64,000 nt of DNA from Pseudoalteromonas arabiensis (GCF_001550155.1 NZ_LRUF01000021.1:506068-570067), one strand, 5' to 3'. Shown: positions 18,802 through 28,503, counted from the first letter of the stretch. Program-made: numbers and translations. The notes: generated by a model not told the origin, from the sequence alone.

Positions 18802-19059
18802 ATGAAAAAATATATGGTAATTGCTGCAACAGCGCTTGCATTAGCCGGCTGTTCAAAAGTAAGTTTAGAAAATTACGAAAAGATCAAAATCGGTATGGAT
18901 AAAACAGAAGTAGAAGCCATTTTAGGCTCTGCTGATTCATGTGAGGAGAAAACCCTACACACGAACTGCATTTGGGGTAATAAAGATAAAAATATCGAAA
19001 TAACGCTCGTTTCTGACAAAGTTTCGCTATACAGCAAAACAGGTTTGGGCGCTAAATAA
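18802..19059 (+). CDS. Small lipoprotein of the DUF3862/SmpA-like type
   Basis: With the start at 18802 (GGAA upstream) this is 85 residues. It has a lipoprotein signal MKKYMVIAATALALAGC (Cys17) and a short domain whose YEKIKIGMDKTEVEAILG motif is the signature of SmpA/OmlA-like and DUF3862 lipoproteins. In-frame ATGs at 18790 and 18796 would only add four residues. It ends a run with mfd and csiV and is followed by a strong hairpin. Role unknown; probably envelope-linked like its neighbour. Confidence 0.85.
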   Translation: MKKYMVIAATALALAGCSKVSLENYEKIKIGMDKTEVEAILGSADSCEEKTLHTNCIWGNKDKNIEITLVSDKVSLYSKTGLGAK

Positions 19060-19066
19060 CTTCCTC

Positions 19067-19096
19067 GTAGGGTAGCTCAAGCTACCCTACTCCTTT
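19067..19096. terminator. Bidirectional terminator between convergent genes
   Basis: GTAGGGTAGC, loop TCAA, GCTACCCTAC (19067-19090), lying between the lipoprotein gene (+) and the 19087-20454 gene (-), whose last codons it overlaps. The following TCCTTTTC supports plus-strand use; minus-strand use is less certain. Confidence 0.75.
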
Positions 19097-20454
19097 TCTT
19101 CAACTTGGCTGTAAATTTGTTCTATATTCACTATTTTGCTGCGGTTTAACGTAATTTTATAGCGTTGATACAAGGTTTCTTGCCCACTTTCACTGAACAC
19201 AAGCACTAAATTTAATTGATATCGCCGCTCAACCGACTGTTTTGATATTTTATTGCTTTCTAAATGATAAAGCTTACCTTCACCCCGTTTTAAGTAACGA
19301 GCAAACGGCGCTAAACTAAAGTTAATTGTTTGCTGCAAGCTATCATAACCAGGTAAGAACTTTTTCGCATTAACTTGCGTTTCACTGGCAAAATGTAACC
19401 ACTGTGCAGCCTGCTTATTTTGGTGGCGACGTTTTGAAAAGATTTTCCTTACCTTCAGAGGAATACGCTTAAAAGAGGTATACTCAAGCCAAATATACTG
19501 GCTGGCAATTTTATCCTTAGTAATACTATTCCTAAACTGAAAACGCCACTTTGGACGCCCTCTAACAATAGCACGCCAAATAACCCGTGTGATGTCTTCT
19601 TTAAATATCTCACGTAGGCCATAAATAACTCCTAATATCAAAATCAGCGTGGCCGTCACTTCAGTGAAGTTAGAACGCGCATTAAGCACAACAAGCATCA
19701 CAAAAGCCATGATAACTGCTGTGACTGTGCCTTTAACCATACGCTTTAGGTAACTATTCAAGTAACGCGTATGTCGGCTTAAAATGACGCCATGCTCAAT
19801 TAAGCGCTGCAATAACCGCATTTTATTAGTAATACGATTGGCATCTTCTAAAGTGGATTGTGAGTTATATTCTTGCTCTTCTCTATAGCTATTTTCCGCT
19901 TTACAAAATTGCAGTAGATCGCCCCGCTCTTTTGCATAGTCACTGCTACGTGGCCCCTCGTCTAGTAACTTCAAAAATGACTGTTCAACATGCCAACTTA
20001 AATAGTTATCTGCATTTTTATAAAACGGTAACAGCTTTTCATCATCTGGGGTGTAGCGTCTTAACTTTTTCAGAAGACCTTGCGTTTGTTCACAAAGCTC
20101 TTGTGCTGCGGGGTAAAATAACTCTGCATCTTTATATTGCAAGGTATCTTTAACATCGGCATTCAGTGCAAGCCTTACTTGGTAGCAATAGAGGTTTAAG
20201 TTTTGCCGATAATCTTGCTGCTCACCTTTATTTTTACTGACAAAGCGACTGCGTACTAAAGGTAAGTGAATGTTGTTAGCGTTATAAGCTAAGTGCGATT
20301 TAAAATGATTATTAAAATAGGATTCTTCACTGAGTGTTTGCGGGTTCACACTCATTTCATTGGGAATAGAGAAATACAGGTCGAGACGCTGCTCTGAACG
20401 TGGGTTAAGCTCAGGCTCAATAATAAAAGATAAGTTTTCGTCTTGTTTAAGCAA
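19087..20454 (-). CDS. Unrecognised membrane protein with two central helices
   Basis: 455 residues, no family recognised. No signal peptide. A charged N-terminal region (1-235) precedes two adjacent hydrophobic helices: about 245-260 (VTAVIMAFVMLVVLNA) and about 267-285 (TATLILILGVIYGLREIF). A long basic C-terminal half (RVIWRAIVRGRPKWRFQFR, KRIPLKVRKIFSKRRHQNK) follows and ends in beta-like segments (YQLNLVLVFSESGQ). Both large domains would lie on the same, probably cytoplasmic, side. Single gene, convergent with the lipoprotein gene and separated by a terminator from the receptor gene upstream. Codon use matches its neighbours. Confidence 0.8.
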   Translation of the reverse strand: MLKQDENLSFIIEPELNPRSEQRLDLYFSIPNEMSVNPQTLSEESYFNNHFKSHLAYNANNIHLPLVRSRFVSKNKGEQQDYRQNLNLYCYQVRLALNADVKDTLQYKDAELFYPAAQELCEQTQGLLKKLRRYTPDDEKLLPFYKNADNYLSWHVEQSFLKLLDEGPRSSDYAKERGDLLQFCKAENSYREEQEYNSQSTLEDANRITNKMRLLQRLIEHGVILSRHTRYLNSYLKRMVKGTVTAVIMAFVMLVVLNARSNFTEVTATLILILGVIYGLREIFKEDITRVIWRAIVRGRPKWRFQFRNSITKDKIASQYIWLEYTSFKRIPLKVRKIFSKRRHQNKQAAQWLHFASETQVNAKKFLPGYDSLQQTINFSLAPFARYLKRGEGKLYHLESNKISKQSVERRYQLNLVLVFSESGQETLYQRYKITLNRSKIVNIEQIYSQVEEKE

Positions 20455-20512
20455 TATTACCTCGTTTGTTAAAAATACCTCTATAGTTTACGCGTTGATA
20501 GACTTTCAGACA

Positions 20513-20543
20513 ATAAAAAAGGCCCAGTAAAAAACTGGGCCTT
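20513..20543 (-). terminator. Rho-independent terminator of the TonB receptor gene
   Basis: On the minus strand AAGGCCCAGT, short T loop, ACTGGGCCTT, then a T run; perfect 10-base arms 20 bases after the receptor stop. Confidence 0.92.
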
Positions 20544-20563
20544 AGTATTCATTTCAAGCTAGA

Positions 20564-23263
20564 TTAGAACTTAACGTTAATACCAGCGTGGAAACGACGA
20601 CCTAGTACATCGTATGTGTACGGGTCAGTGTTTGAGTCATTGTTACCTGAGTAGTAAGGTGGCTCTTTATCAAACATGTTGTTAACACCTGCAGATAACG
20701 TCACACGGTCAGATACAATGTATGAACCGCTGATATCATGATAAACAACAGATGGTGTTGTAGGCGCTAAACAGCTTGAATCATCGATACATAGGTAGCT
20801 ATCCATACCAGCGATGTAGCGTGCTTTATATGTTGCATCCCAGCTTTCGCCGCGTGCTGATAACGTGAAGTTAGACTTAAGGTCAGCATAACCACCTGAA
20901 CCAGAAGTGATAAGGCCAGCGTAATCAACAGTGTCATCAAGAACCGTTACAACGTACTCGTCTAGGTATGTTGTATCAAGTGCCGCTCTCCAGTTAAGAC
21001 CTGCAGCTTCGAAGCTGTATGTTAAGTTAAGGTCAAAACCAGACGTTTCTTCAGAACCAATGTTTTGTAATTGGTTGTTGAATTTAACACGACCTGTGCT
21101 GTCCATGCTGATGTTAGCAGATTGACAAAGTGTCGTATTTGCGTTGTTTGACGTAGCTAAACATTGGTCAACAATGTATTGCTCGTTTACTGATGCAATT
21201 GCATTCTCGATTTCAATTTTGTAGTAATCAAGTGTCATGCTGAAACCGTCTAACCACTCTGGGTCATATACGATACCAGCTGTTAGCGTGTCAGCTTCTT
21301 CTGGAGTAAGTAGAGAGTTACCACCTACAGTTACTTCAGCTTGGTCTTGAGCACCAGGGAATGTGATTTGCTCGAAAGATGGTGAATTACCTGAGTAAAG
21401 CTCATCAACTGTCGGCGCACGGAATGCTGTTGAAACAACGCTACGTAGCATTAATTCATCGTTTGCTTTCCATGTTAAACCTAGTTTCCACGTTTCGTCA
21501 GAACCAAATGTGCTGTAATCAAACGCACGGATAGCAGCGCTTAGTTCAACGTTTTGTGCAAATGGTGCATCTGCTAATAATGGTAATGCAAACTCAACAT
21601 ATGCTTCATTTACATCAAAGCCGCCTGCTGTTGGTTCAACTGGAGGATCATTTGCCAAACCTTGTGCTGTTAGAGAATCTGGTGTGTACCATGCTTTCTC
21701 TTGACGACGTTCAACACCTGCAGCGAATGCAGCGTAACCAGCTGGCATTTCAAACATTTCGCCTGAAACAGATGCAGCTAGAATAAATAACTGGCTACCA
21801 CCGTTGTTTACTTCTGTGTAAACATTCTTACGGAAGTCATCAGATACCCATGCAGATTGGTCTAATGGGTTGAAAGTACCTTCAAGAATTTGGTCTTGGA
21901 TAGCACCCATGTTGTGAAGGTTGCTTAGCTTATCTACTGAGTCGTTACGACCGAAGTTAGCTGAAACGTCCCAAGAGTAATCACCGATGAAACCTTGTGC
22001 ACCAACAACAGCACGTACAGTATCAACAGATTGTTCGAAGTAACGAGCACCTGTGTCAGACATACGACGACCGTAAGAAATCTTATCACCATATTGGTAG
22101 TTTCTTTCTTGAGTCACGTAGCTGCCATCAGCATTTTTATCTAGGTAGCCGTCACCATCAAGGTCAACACGCTCATCATAGCTTTGGCTAAGAAGTGCGT
22201 TACCCATGTTTTCAGTGTATTCGAAATCGAACCATACTGGTTGTGGAGCCATTTGTTGCTCTGACCAACGCTTAGTGTATGTGAATTCAGTGAATAACGA
22301 CGTATCGTCAGATAATTCGTATGTCGCGATACCAGTAAGGTTTAAACGCTCCATTGGCGTGTAAAGGTAGCTAGCTGGTGAGTAGTTGTATGCATCAGCA
22401 TTGCCATAGCGGTGATAATCACCACCACGACCTGTTACACCGCTGTCGTTGATAAGAGATACTGGCGTATCTTCACCTTTAGCGTTAACAGTTAGGCCTT
22501 TCTCGCCATTACCATTCCAAATGTGACCGCCTTCATTGTATGAAGAACCAGTACAGTATAGGCCATTGCTACCTTCAGCCAGAGGACACTCAGAGAAGTC
22601 GCGGTCTGCTTGAGAAGCTTTACCACGGTCAGTGTACTGCATACCGATTACGATATTACCTTTGTCAAAAGATGTACCTACAGTGAAGTCAATTGAGTTT
22701 TCTGTAGCATCGCCTTCGCCAGTGATCGCAGTGTTTGCGTTCATGTCTAGGCCTTCGAAATCATCTTTAAGGATAATATTTACAACACCTGCTACTGCGT
22801 CAGTACCGTATACAGCTGATGCGCCATCTTTAAGTACTTCAACAGAACGGATCATTGAAACTGGGATAGTATTTAAGTCAACAGTCGATGCTGCGCCTGT
22901 ACCAGAAGCGATCATACGACGACCGTTTACAAGTACTAATGTACGACTAGAACCTAAACCACGTAAATCGATACGTGCGTTACCGCCTGAACCATTATTG
23001 ATACCAGGGTTAGTCATCGCGCCGCCAGTGGCAGTCATTTTTTGTAATACGCTATCGATGCTTGTTGCACCCATAGCTTTGATGTCATCAGCGCCAATAA
23101 TTGTTACTGGGCTAGCGTTTTCCATATCAGAACGCTTGATGCGTGAACCAGTAACTTGAATCTTTTCGATTGACTCAGCTGCGTCATCAGCAGCTAAAGC
23201 TTGCATGCTTGAGAACATTGGGATAGCTGAAACAACAGCTAAACCAAGAATTGATTTTTTCAT
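20564..23263 (-). CDS. TonB-dependent receptor
   Basis: Outer-membrane active-transport receptor of 899 residues. It has a Sec signal peptide (MKKSILGLAVVSAIPMFSSM, then QALA), a TonB box-like EKIQVTGSRI, a plug domain (MENASPVTIIGADDIKAMGA, RIDLRGLGSSRTLVLVNGRR, LKDGASAVYGTDAVAGVVNI) and a 22-strand barrel ending in the obligatory aromatic terminus (HAGINVKF). It lacks an STN domain and has no adjacent sigma/FecR pair, so it is probably not a signalling receptor. Resembles the large oligosaccharide/peptide-type receptors abundant in Alteromonadales; ligand unknown. Upstream is an unusually long non-coding stretch (23264-23822). Confidence 0.95.
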   Translation of the reverse strand: MKKSILGLAVVSAIPMFSSMQALAADDAAESIEKIQVTGSRIKRSDMENASPVTIIGADDIKAMGATSIDSVLQKMTATGGAMTNPGINNGSGGNARIDLRGLGSSRTLVLVNGRRMIASGTGAASTVDLNTIPVSMIRSVEVLKDGASAVYGTDAVAGVVNIILKDDFEGLDMNANTAITGEGDATENSIDFTVGTSFDKGNIVIGMQYTDRGKASQADRDFSECPLAEGSNGLYCTGSSYNEGGHIWNGNGEKGLTVNAKGEDTPVSLINDSGVTGRGGDYHRYGNADAYNYSPASYLYTPMERLNLTGIATYELSDDTSLFTEFTYTKRWSEQQMAPQPVWFDFEYTENMGNALLSQSYDERVDLDGDGYLDKNADGSYVTQERNYQYGDKISYGRRMSDTGARYFEQSVDTVRAVVGAQGFIGDYSWDVSANFGRNDSVDKLSNLHNMGAIQDQILEGTFNPLDQSAWVSDDFRKNVYTEVNNGGSQLFILAASVSGEMFEMPAGYAAFAAGVERRQEKAWYTPDSLTAQGLANDPPVEPTAGGFDVNEAYVEFALPLLADAPFAQNVELSAAIRAFDYSTFGSDETWKLGLTWKANDELMLRSVVSTAFRAPTVDELYSGNSPSFEQITFPGAQDQAEVTVGGNSLLTPEEADTLTAGIVYDPEWLDGFSMTLDYYKIEIENAIASVNEQYIVDQCLATSNNANTTLCQSANISMDSTGRVKFNNQLQNIGSEETSGFDLNLTYSFEAAGLNWRAALDTTYLDEYVVTVLDDTVDYAGLITSGSGGYADLKSNFTLSARGESWDATYKARYIAGMDSYLCIDDSSCLAPTTPSVVYHDISGSYIVSDRVTLSAGVNNMFDKEPPYYSGNNDSNTDPYTYDVLGRRFHAGINVKF

Positions 23264-23822
23264 GTGAAAACCCTACTTGTTGGAAATTTACCTTTAGTTA
23301 GGTAGCGCTCGTTATTATTAGAATCACGAGTCAGCGGGAGGCAACTTAGGCGGGTTTAACTGAATGAAAACTGAATGATAGATTAAATAAAATACAACCT
23401 AAATTTTCAGTACCCCTTACAGGTAATAAAGTTTCACGATGTGTCAATGTTAATAATAAAAAACACTTGTATTACATGTAGATAAAAAAGGTGAGACACA
23501 AAAAAAATACCAATGAAACTAATTGTATTCACTTTGTAATCAAATGTAATTGCTCAGCAAATATTCCTATCTATGAAATTTTTACAAGTTGATCACACAT
23601 CATTATAAAAACCGTAATAGGTCAATAAATCTGCTAACCATAGTTATTCACAAAAACTAACTAAATAGATAAAGTTAGCTTACTAATGCATTATTAGGGG
23701 ATGAATATTGTAATAAGTTCCAACTTTTAACGTTTTTTGTTGAAAAAACTGATGAAACTTTTAAGTGCGGCTATAGATAGTGGAAATAAACTTCTAAACA
23801 CTTGCTTTTAAAGGAGTTCTTA
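23264..23822. other. 559-base non-coding stretch upstream of the TonB receptor gene
   Basis: AT-rich sequence between the receptor start and the 3' end of the lipoprotein gene upstream. An AGGG ribosome site lies eight bases before the receptor ATG. I see no coding frame, RNA gene or convincing hairpin. It most likely holds the receptor promoter and a long leader. Confidence 0.5.
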
Positions 23823-24233
23823 TTAATAACGAGAGTCAAAGTAATAAAATAGACTGTGTGTTTGATCATCCGTATCTATATAAGATACAGTCATTTTCCA
23901 AGTCATTACTTTTTCTGAGCATAAACCAACCATGGTATCTGCATACCAGTAATTGGTGCCCTTTTTAAATTGCAAAGGTATGTAACCCATATACATAGTC
24001 ACCCCTTCAAGTTTCGCTGAACTGATGCTTGCCCCATCAGGAAGCTTTAAATTAATTGTAAATGGGGTTTCAGGAGTAATGTTGGGTGCTGAAAGCCAAA
24101 CTTCAGTTTTATTAGCAAATAAGCAATGCTCATTATTTTTACAGGTTGCAGATACACTTGGCTCTTCTATACTTTCCCTATCACAAGCAGTGACTAAAAG
24201 GCACAAGGTTAGAAGAAGTAGGATGTTTTTCAT
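23823..24233 (-). CDS. Hypothetical lipoprotein
   Basis: 136 residues with a lipoprotein signal (MKNILLLLTLCLLVTAC, Cys17). The mature part has four further Cys (ATCKNNEHC, GLCSEK) and an immunoglobulin-like beta pattern (PETPFTINLKLPDGA, MTVSYIDTDDQTHSLFYYF). No family recognised. It lies divergent from ccoN with 345 bases between, and no operon partner is visible. A role in the envelope is all that can be inferred. Confidence 0.8.
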   Translation of the reverse strand: MKNILLLLTLCLLVTACDRESIEEPSVSATCKNNEHCLFANKTEVWLSAPNITPETPFTINLKLPDGASISSAKLEGVTMYMGYIPLQFKKGTNYWYADTMVGLCSEKVMTWKMTVSYIDTDDQTHSLFYYFDSRY

Positions 24234-24357
24234 TTTTATTTGCCTGTAAAAATAAAACGGATACTAGTCAGCCGCGCTATAAAAAACAACTATGTTAAAT
24301 TGAATGACTTAAAAAAACACAATGGCTGACAAAAAATAACCAACAAAACGTTAAAAT

Positions 24358-24371
24358 TTGATTGATGTCAT
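24358..24371 (+). promoter_or_regulatory. Candidate FNR/ANR site upstream of ccoN
   Basis: TTGAT-TGAT-GTCAT matches the FNR consensus TTGAT-N4-ATCAA at 8 of 10 positions. cbb3 operons are commonly FNR/ANR-controlled and an fnr gene lies downstream in this cluster. It is about 210 bases from the start codon, so a long leader would be needed. Confidence 0.3.
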
Positions 24372-24383
24372 AATTTTATGCAA

Positions 24384-24406
24384 TTGACCTATCTTTTTAA
24401 GGTCAA
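24384..24406. promoter_or_regulatory. Inverted repeat, possible operator upstream of ccoN
   Basis: TTGACCT, nine-base spacer, AGGTCAA: perfect arms in the ccoN/lipoprotein divergent region. The binding protein is not identifiable. Confidence 0.35.
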
Positions 24407-24578
24407 AAATTTTATCATTTCCATCGCAAAAATAAGGGTTTCTCGAGTTTGTTTTCTGAAGTTAACGTCTTTGGCTAGCTTTAGGTAACACGCTTGTGAA
24501 GTAATAGTAGGGCCCGCTTATTTTACAGTAGGTGGGTAATTCATTTCTAAACGCATTAATTGCAGCGGAAGCCAGAAA

Positions 24579-26012
24579 ATGAGCCAAACAGTAGCATCAC
24601 AAACTGAGTACAACTATAAGGTTGTACGCCAATTCGCTATTATGACAGTGATTTGGGGCATCGTTGGCATGAGTGTTGGGGTTCTGATTGCTGCCCAATT
24701 AGCTTGGCCAGCACTTAACTTTGATACACCATGGTTAACATACTCTCGACTACGTCCGTTACATACGAACGCAGTAATTTTCGCATTTGGTACGAGTGCA
24801 CTTTTTGCGACGTCTTATTACGTCGTACAACGTACGTGTCAAACGCGACTTTTCTCAGATAAACTAGCAGCCTTTACCTTCTGGGGATGGCAACTTGTTA
24901 TCGTACTAGCAGCGATTACCTTACCTCTAGGTATCACAAGCTCAAAAGAATACGCAGAACTAGAATGGCCAATCGATATTCTTATCGCGGTTGTTTGGGT
25001 TACCTATGCGGTTGTATTCTTTGGTACGCTAATCAAACGCAAAGTGTCGCACATTTATGTTGCGAACTGGTTCTACGCTGGTTTCATTATTACTGTCGCT
25101 GTATTACACATTGTAAACAGCATGGCAATTCCAGTTTCACTCACTAAATCTTACTCTATCTACGCAGGTGCTGTAGATGCGATGGTTCAGTGGTGGTACG
25201 GTCATAACGCTGTTGGTTTCTTATTAACTGCAGGTTTCCTAGGTATGATGTACTACTTCGTACCAAAACAAGCAGGCCGCCCTGTTTACTCATACCGCCT
25301 ATCGGTCGTTCACTTCTGGGCACTTATCTCTTTATATATTTGGGCTGGTCCTCACCACCTTCATTACACGGCTCTACCTGACTGGACACAAAGCTTAGGT
25401 ATGGTTATGTCAGTGATCCTATTCGTTCCATCTTGGGGTGGTATGATCAACGGTATCATGACGTTATCAGGTGCTTGGCATAAGCTACGTACTGACCCAG
25501 TATTACGTTTCTTAGTTGTTTCTCTTTCTTTCTACGGTATGTCTACGTTTGAAGGCCCGATGATGGCTATCAAGTCAGTTAACGCGCTTTCTCACTACAC
25601 TGACTGGACTGTAGGTCACGTACACTCAGGTGCACTAGGTTGGGTTGCAATGATTTCTATCGGTGCTATCTATCACCTAATCCCTGCACTATTCTCACAA
25701 GGCCGTATGTACAGTGTTAAATTAGTTAACACGCACTTCTGGTTACACACTGTGGGTGTTGTTCTATACATCGTAGCAATGTGGATCTCAGGTGTTATGC
25801 AAGGTCTAATGTGGCGTGCAGTAAACTCAGACGGTACGTTAATGTACAGCTTCGTACAATCTTTAGAAGCTTCATACCCGTTCTATATCATGCGTTTCCT
25901 AGGCGGTGTATTCATCGTAACAGGTATGCTAATTATGGCTTACAACGTTTATCGTACTGTTGCTGCGAAAAAAGACTCGCTGCAATTAGACGCTGACGCA
26001 CAATTGGCATAA
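24579..26012 (+). CDS. ccoN: cbb3-type cytochrome c oxidase subunit I
   Basis: Catalytic haem-copper subunit of the high-affinity oxidase used at low oxygen. The 477 residues carry the metal ligands: [12 protein letters not shown] (low-spin haem His), [12 protein letters not shown] (Cu-B His), [15 protein letters not shown] (two Cu-B His) and [13 protein letters not shown] (haem ligands), within about 12 membrane helices. Start at 24579 behind GGAAG. First gene of ccoNOQP. Base composition at third positions is more C-rich than in the flanking genes, as expected for strong expression. Confidence 0.98.
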   Translation: MSQTVASQTEYNYKVVRQFAIMTVIWGIVGMSVGVLIAAQLAWPALNFDTPWLTYSRLRPLHTNAVIFAFGTSALFATSYYVVQRTCQTRLFSDKLAAFTFWGWQLVIVLAAITLPLGITSSKEYAELEWPIDILIAVVWVTYAVVFFGTLIKRKVSHIYVANWFYAGFIITVAVLHIVNSMAIPVSLTKSYSIYAGAVDAMVQWWYGHNAVGFLLTAGFLGMMYYFVPKQAGRPVYSYRLSVVHFWALISLYIWAGPHHLHYTALPDWTQSLGMVMSVILFVPSWGGMINGIMTLSGAWHKLRTDPVLRFLVVSLSFYGMSTFEGPMMAIKSVNALSHYTDWTVGHVHSGALGWVAMISIGAIYHLIPALFSQGRMYSVKLVNTHFWLHTVGVVLYIVAMWISGVMQGLMWRAVNSDGTLMYSFVQSLEASYPFYIMRFLGGVFIVTGMLIMAYNVYRTVAAKKDSLQLDADAQLA

Positions 26013-26024
26013 CGGAGTAGAACG

Positions 26025-26699
26025 ATGAGCAATAATAATTCACAAAACAAACACGAAATAGTCGAAAAAAATGTTGGCCTAATGGCTATCTTGACTGTCT
26101 TCGCAATCAGCTTTGGTGCACTTGTTGAAATTACTCCACTAATGTTCCAAGACGATACAACTAAACCTGTTGATGGCCTACGCCCTCTTACAGCTTTAGA
26201 AATGGAAGGTCGCGACATTTATGTACGTGAGGGTTGTTACAACTGTCACTCACAAATGATTCGTCCATTCCGTGACGAAGTTGAGCGTTACGGTCACTAC
26301 TCTGTAGCTGGTGAATCAGTATGGGATCACCCATTCCAATGGGGTTCTAAGCGTACTGGTCCGGACCTAGCTCGTGTTGGTGAACGTTATTCAGACGATT
26401 GGCATCATGCTCACTTAATGGACCCACGTGCTGTGGTTCCAGAGTCAAATATGCCAGCGTTTCCTTGGTTAGACGAAAACAGAGTCGATACGACCCATAC
26501 TCTTAAAAAGCTTCAAATATTCCGTGATAGTTTCGGGATCGACAAAGCGAGTAGCCGTTACGACGGTAAAGGTTATGGAAGCGACGAAGAGCTACAAGCT
26601 GACATTGCGAAAATTGAAGCCATGAACAATGGTGAAGGCGCAACTGAAATGCAAGCTCTAATCGCTTACTTACAACAGCTTGGCACACACTTGAAGTAA
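26025..26699 (+). CDS. ccoO: cbb3-type cytochrome c oxidase subunit II (mono-haem cytochrome c)
   Basis: Membrane-anchored cytochrome c that relays electrons to CcoN. The 224 residues show one N-terminal helix (about 17-35), haem c motif CYNCH (Cys71, Cys74, His75) and the family segment [29 protein letters not shown] contains the likely axial Met. Twelve bases after ccoN. Confidence 0.97.
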   Translation: MSNNNSQNKHEIVEKNVGLMAILTVFAISFGALVEITPLMFQDDTTKPVDGLRPLTALEMEGRDIYVREGCYNCHSQMIRPFRDEVERYGHYSVAGESVWDHPFQWGSKRTGPDLARVGERYSDDWHHAHLMDPRAVVPESNMPAFPWLDENRVDTTHTLKKLQIFRDSFGIDKASSRYDGKGYGSDEELQADIAKIEAMNNGEGATEMQALIAYLQQLGTHLK

Positions 26700-26704
26700 T
26701 TATT

Positions 26705-26890
26705 ATGGATTACGGAACATACAGAGGCATTTTGACTCTGGTAATTTTAGTACTGTTTATTGTGATTGTTGTATGGGCATACAGCAAGCGTAGCAAAAGT
26801 CGTTTTGATGACGCTGCCAATGCCATATTTGAAGATGAAAAAAAACACAACAACACAATCTCTAACGAGGAAAAGGAGTCTGAGAAATGA
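26705..26890 (+). CDS. ccoQ: cbb3 oxidase subunit CcoQ
   Basis: 61-residue single-helix protein (GILTLVILVLFIVIVVWAYS) with a polar tail RSKSRFDDAANAIFEDEKK, typical of CcoQ, which stabilises the oxidase complex. It lies between ccoO and ccoP; its last codon overlaps the ccoP start (ATGA). Confidence 0.93.
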   Translation: MDYGTYRGILTLVILVLFIVIVVWAYSKRSKSRFDDAANAIFEDEKKHNNTISNEEKESEK

Positions 26891-27852
26891 CTAGCTTTTG
26901 GAGTATATGGGTTATCGTTTTAACCCTTGCGTGTCTTGCTATCATCTTCGGCCTACTTCTGTGGAACTTAAAAAACTACACAGGTGTTAAAGAAGGTGAG
27001 AGCTGTGGTCACGAGTTTGATGGCATTGAAGAGCTAAACAATCCACTACCAAAGTGGTGGACTTACATGTTCTTCGCGACATTTATTTGGTCTGTATACT
27101 ACCTTGCAGCTTACCCAGGTTTAGGTAACTGGGAAGGTTTAGGTAAGTGGACAAGTTCTAACCAAGGTATCACCTCTTTAGAAGAGTCTAAAAAGGCAAC
27201 TGAGCAAGCATTAGCTAATGGTGAAAACGTTCAATTAGACCAAGAGTTTATCGCAGCTGATGAGCGTTTCGGCCCTATCTTTGAAGCATTTGCTAAACAA
27301 GATATTGAGACACTGGTTAAAGATGAAAAAGCGCTTGAAATTGGTCAACGTTTATTCTCTCAAAACTGTGCGCAATGTCATGGTTCAGATGCACGTGGTG
27401 GTCAAGGCTTCCCTAACCTAACGGATAACGATTGGTTGTATGGCGGCACACCAGATAAAATCAAAGAAACACTTCTTCATGGTCGTGTTGCTGCGATGCC
27501 ACCTTGGGGTGATGCATTAGGTGAGCAAGGCATTAAAGAAATGACAGCTCACGTACTAAGCCTATCTGGCCGTACTGTTAACCAAAAAGACGCTGAAGCA
27601 GGTGCAGCTAAGTTTGCAATGTGTGCTGCGTGTCACGGTGCTGACGGTAAAGGTTCAGTAGCTCATAACTTACCATTTGGTGCACCTAACCTCACAGATA
27701 ACATCTGGTTATATGGTGGTTCTAAACGTGCCGTTGAAGAAACACTTATCAATGGCCGTGCAGGTGTTATGCCAGCATGGAAAGACATTTTAGGTGAAGA
27801 TAAAGTACACCTGTTAACAGCGTACGTTTACAGCTTGTCACAAGAAAAATAA
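26887..27852 (+). CDS. ccoP: cbb3-type cytochrome c oxidase subunit III (di-haem cytochrome c)
   Basis: Electron-entry subunit. The 321 residues have N-terminal helices (about 5-27 and 57-75), the family region PLPKWWTYMFFATFIWSVYY and two haem c motifs: CAQCH (161-165) and CAACH (246-250). The two cytochrome domains resemble each other (PNLTDNDWLYGG and PNLTDNIWLYGG), as usual for CcoP. The operon ends here with a strong terminator. Confidence 0.97.
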   Translation: MTSFWSIWVIVLTLACLAIIFGLLLWNLKNYTGVKEGESCGHEFDGIEELNNPLPKWWTYMFFATFIWSVYYLAAYPGLGNWEGLGKWTSSNQGITSLEESKKATEQALANGENVQLDQEFIAADERFGPIFEAFAKQDIETLVKDEKALEIGQRLFSQNCAQCHGSDARGGQGFPNLTDNDWLYGGTPDKIKETLLHGRVAAMPPWGDALGEQGIKEMTAHVLSLSGRTVNQKDAEAGAAKFAMCAACHGADGKGSVAHNLPFGAPNLTDNIWLYGGSKRAVEETLINGRAGVMPAWKDILGEDKVHLLTAYVYSLSQEK

Positions 27853-27913
27853 CCACGCGGTTAATAAAATGTATATTCAATTAATCTTTTAATTCAATAG
27901 ATTAATTAAGATC

Positions 27914-27943
27914 AAAAAAGCCTCCATCTGGAGGCTTTTTTTT
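27914..27943 (+). terminator. Rho-independent terminator after ccoP
   Basis: AAAAAAGCCTCC, loop ATCT, GGAGGCTTTTTT and further T; it separates the oxidase structural genes from the assembly genes. Confidence 0.95.
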
Positions 27944-28002
27944 AGTCTTTTGCTTTTAGATCCGATAAAATGCGTACAACGTTTTTAAAGGTAGTAAGTA
28001 CT

Positions 28003-28494
28003 ATGAACCCCACTCCTTGGTATAAAAATTTTTGGCCTTGGTTTTTAATCTCTTTTCCACTTGCCGCTATCATTGGTTGTGCTGGTCTTATTTACATGGC
28101 TATTGGCAACGGGCCCGACATGGTTGTCGATGACTATTATAAAAAAGGCAAAGCTATCAACCTTGAACTCAGTAAATTTAACAAAGCAAAGGCGCTCTAT
28201 TTGCATGGTGACTTAAATGTGACCGACGACAAAGTCACGTTTGTTTTCACTAAAGGTGATGCGAGTAATGTACATTCTTTAAAAATGTCATTTTACCACC
28301 GCACCATTAAAGCAAACGATTTTGATGTTAGCCTGATGAAAAACGCCCATGGCGATTTCACCGCCCTATTAGATGCGCATGTAAATGGTGCTTACACAGT
28401 GTTTATTGAACCTATTGATGGTAGTTGGAAACTAAAAGAAGATATTATTCTACCAACTGAAAAAACAATTTCGATTAGCCCTGAATATAAGTAG
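28003..28494 (+). CDS. ccoH: cbb3 oxidase assembly protein, FixH/CcoH family
   Basis: Single-span membrane protein needed for cbb3 oxidase assembly. From the ATG at 28003 it has 163 residues: YKNFWPWFLISFPLAAIIG leads the helix, then VDDYYKKGKAINLELSK (the FixH signature DxYYKxG) and a periplasmic beta domain. An upstream ATG at 27970 adds 11 residues but has no better ribosome site. First gene of ccoH-ccoI-ccoS. Confidence 0.92.
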   Translation: MNPTPWYKNFWPWFLISFPLAAIIGCAGLIYMAIGNGPDMVVDDYYKKGKAINLELSKFNKAKALYLHGDLNVTDDKVTFVFTKGDASNVHSLKMSFYHRTIKANDFDVSLMKNAHGDFTALLDAHVNGAYTVFIEPIDGSWKLKEDIILPTEKTISISPEYK

Positions 28495-28503
28495 TAAACT
28501 CTG

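Larger units (their letters stand above)
24234..24578. other. 345-base divergent intergenic region upstream of ccoN
   Basis: Non-coding DNA holding the promoters of ccoN (+) and the lipoprotein gene (-). It contains a perfect 7-base inverted repeat at 24384-24406 and an FNR-like match at 24358-24371, both listed separately. No RNA gene or ORF seen. Confidence 0.6.

Noticed and set aside
22632..23159. 175-codon open frame on the plus strand opposite the TonB receptor gene
   Set aside because: It lies wholly inside the well-supported receptor gene, has no ribosome site and reads as Ser/Pro/Ile-rich antisense sequence; a shadow of biased codon use.
24025..24249. Plus-strand frame opposite the lipoprotein gene at 23823-24233
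   Set aside because: The minus-strand frame has a clear lipoprotein signal and Cys pattern; the plus-strand frame has no start signal.
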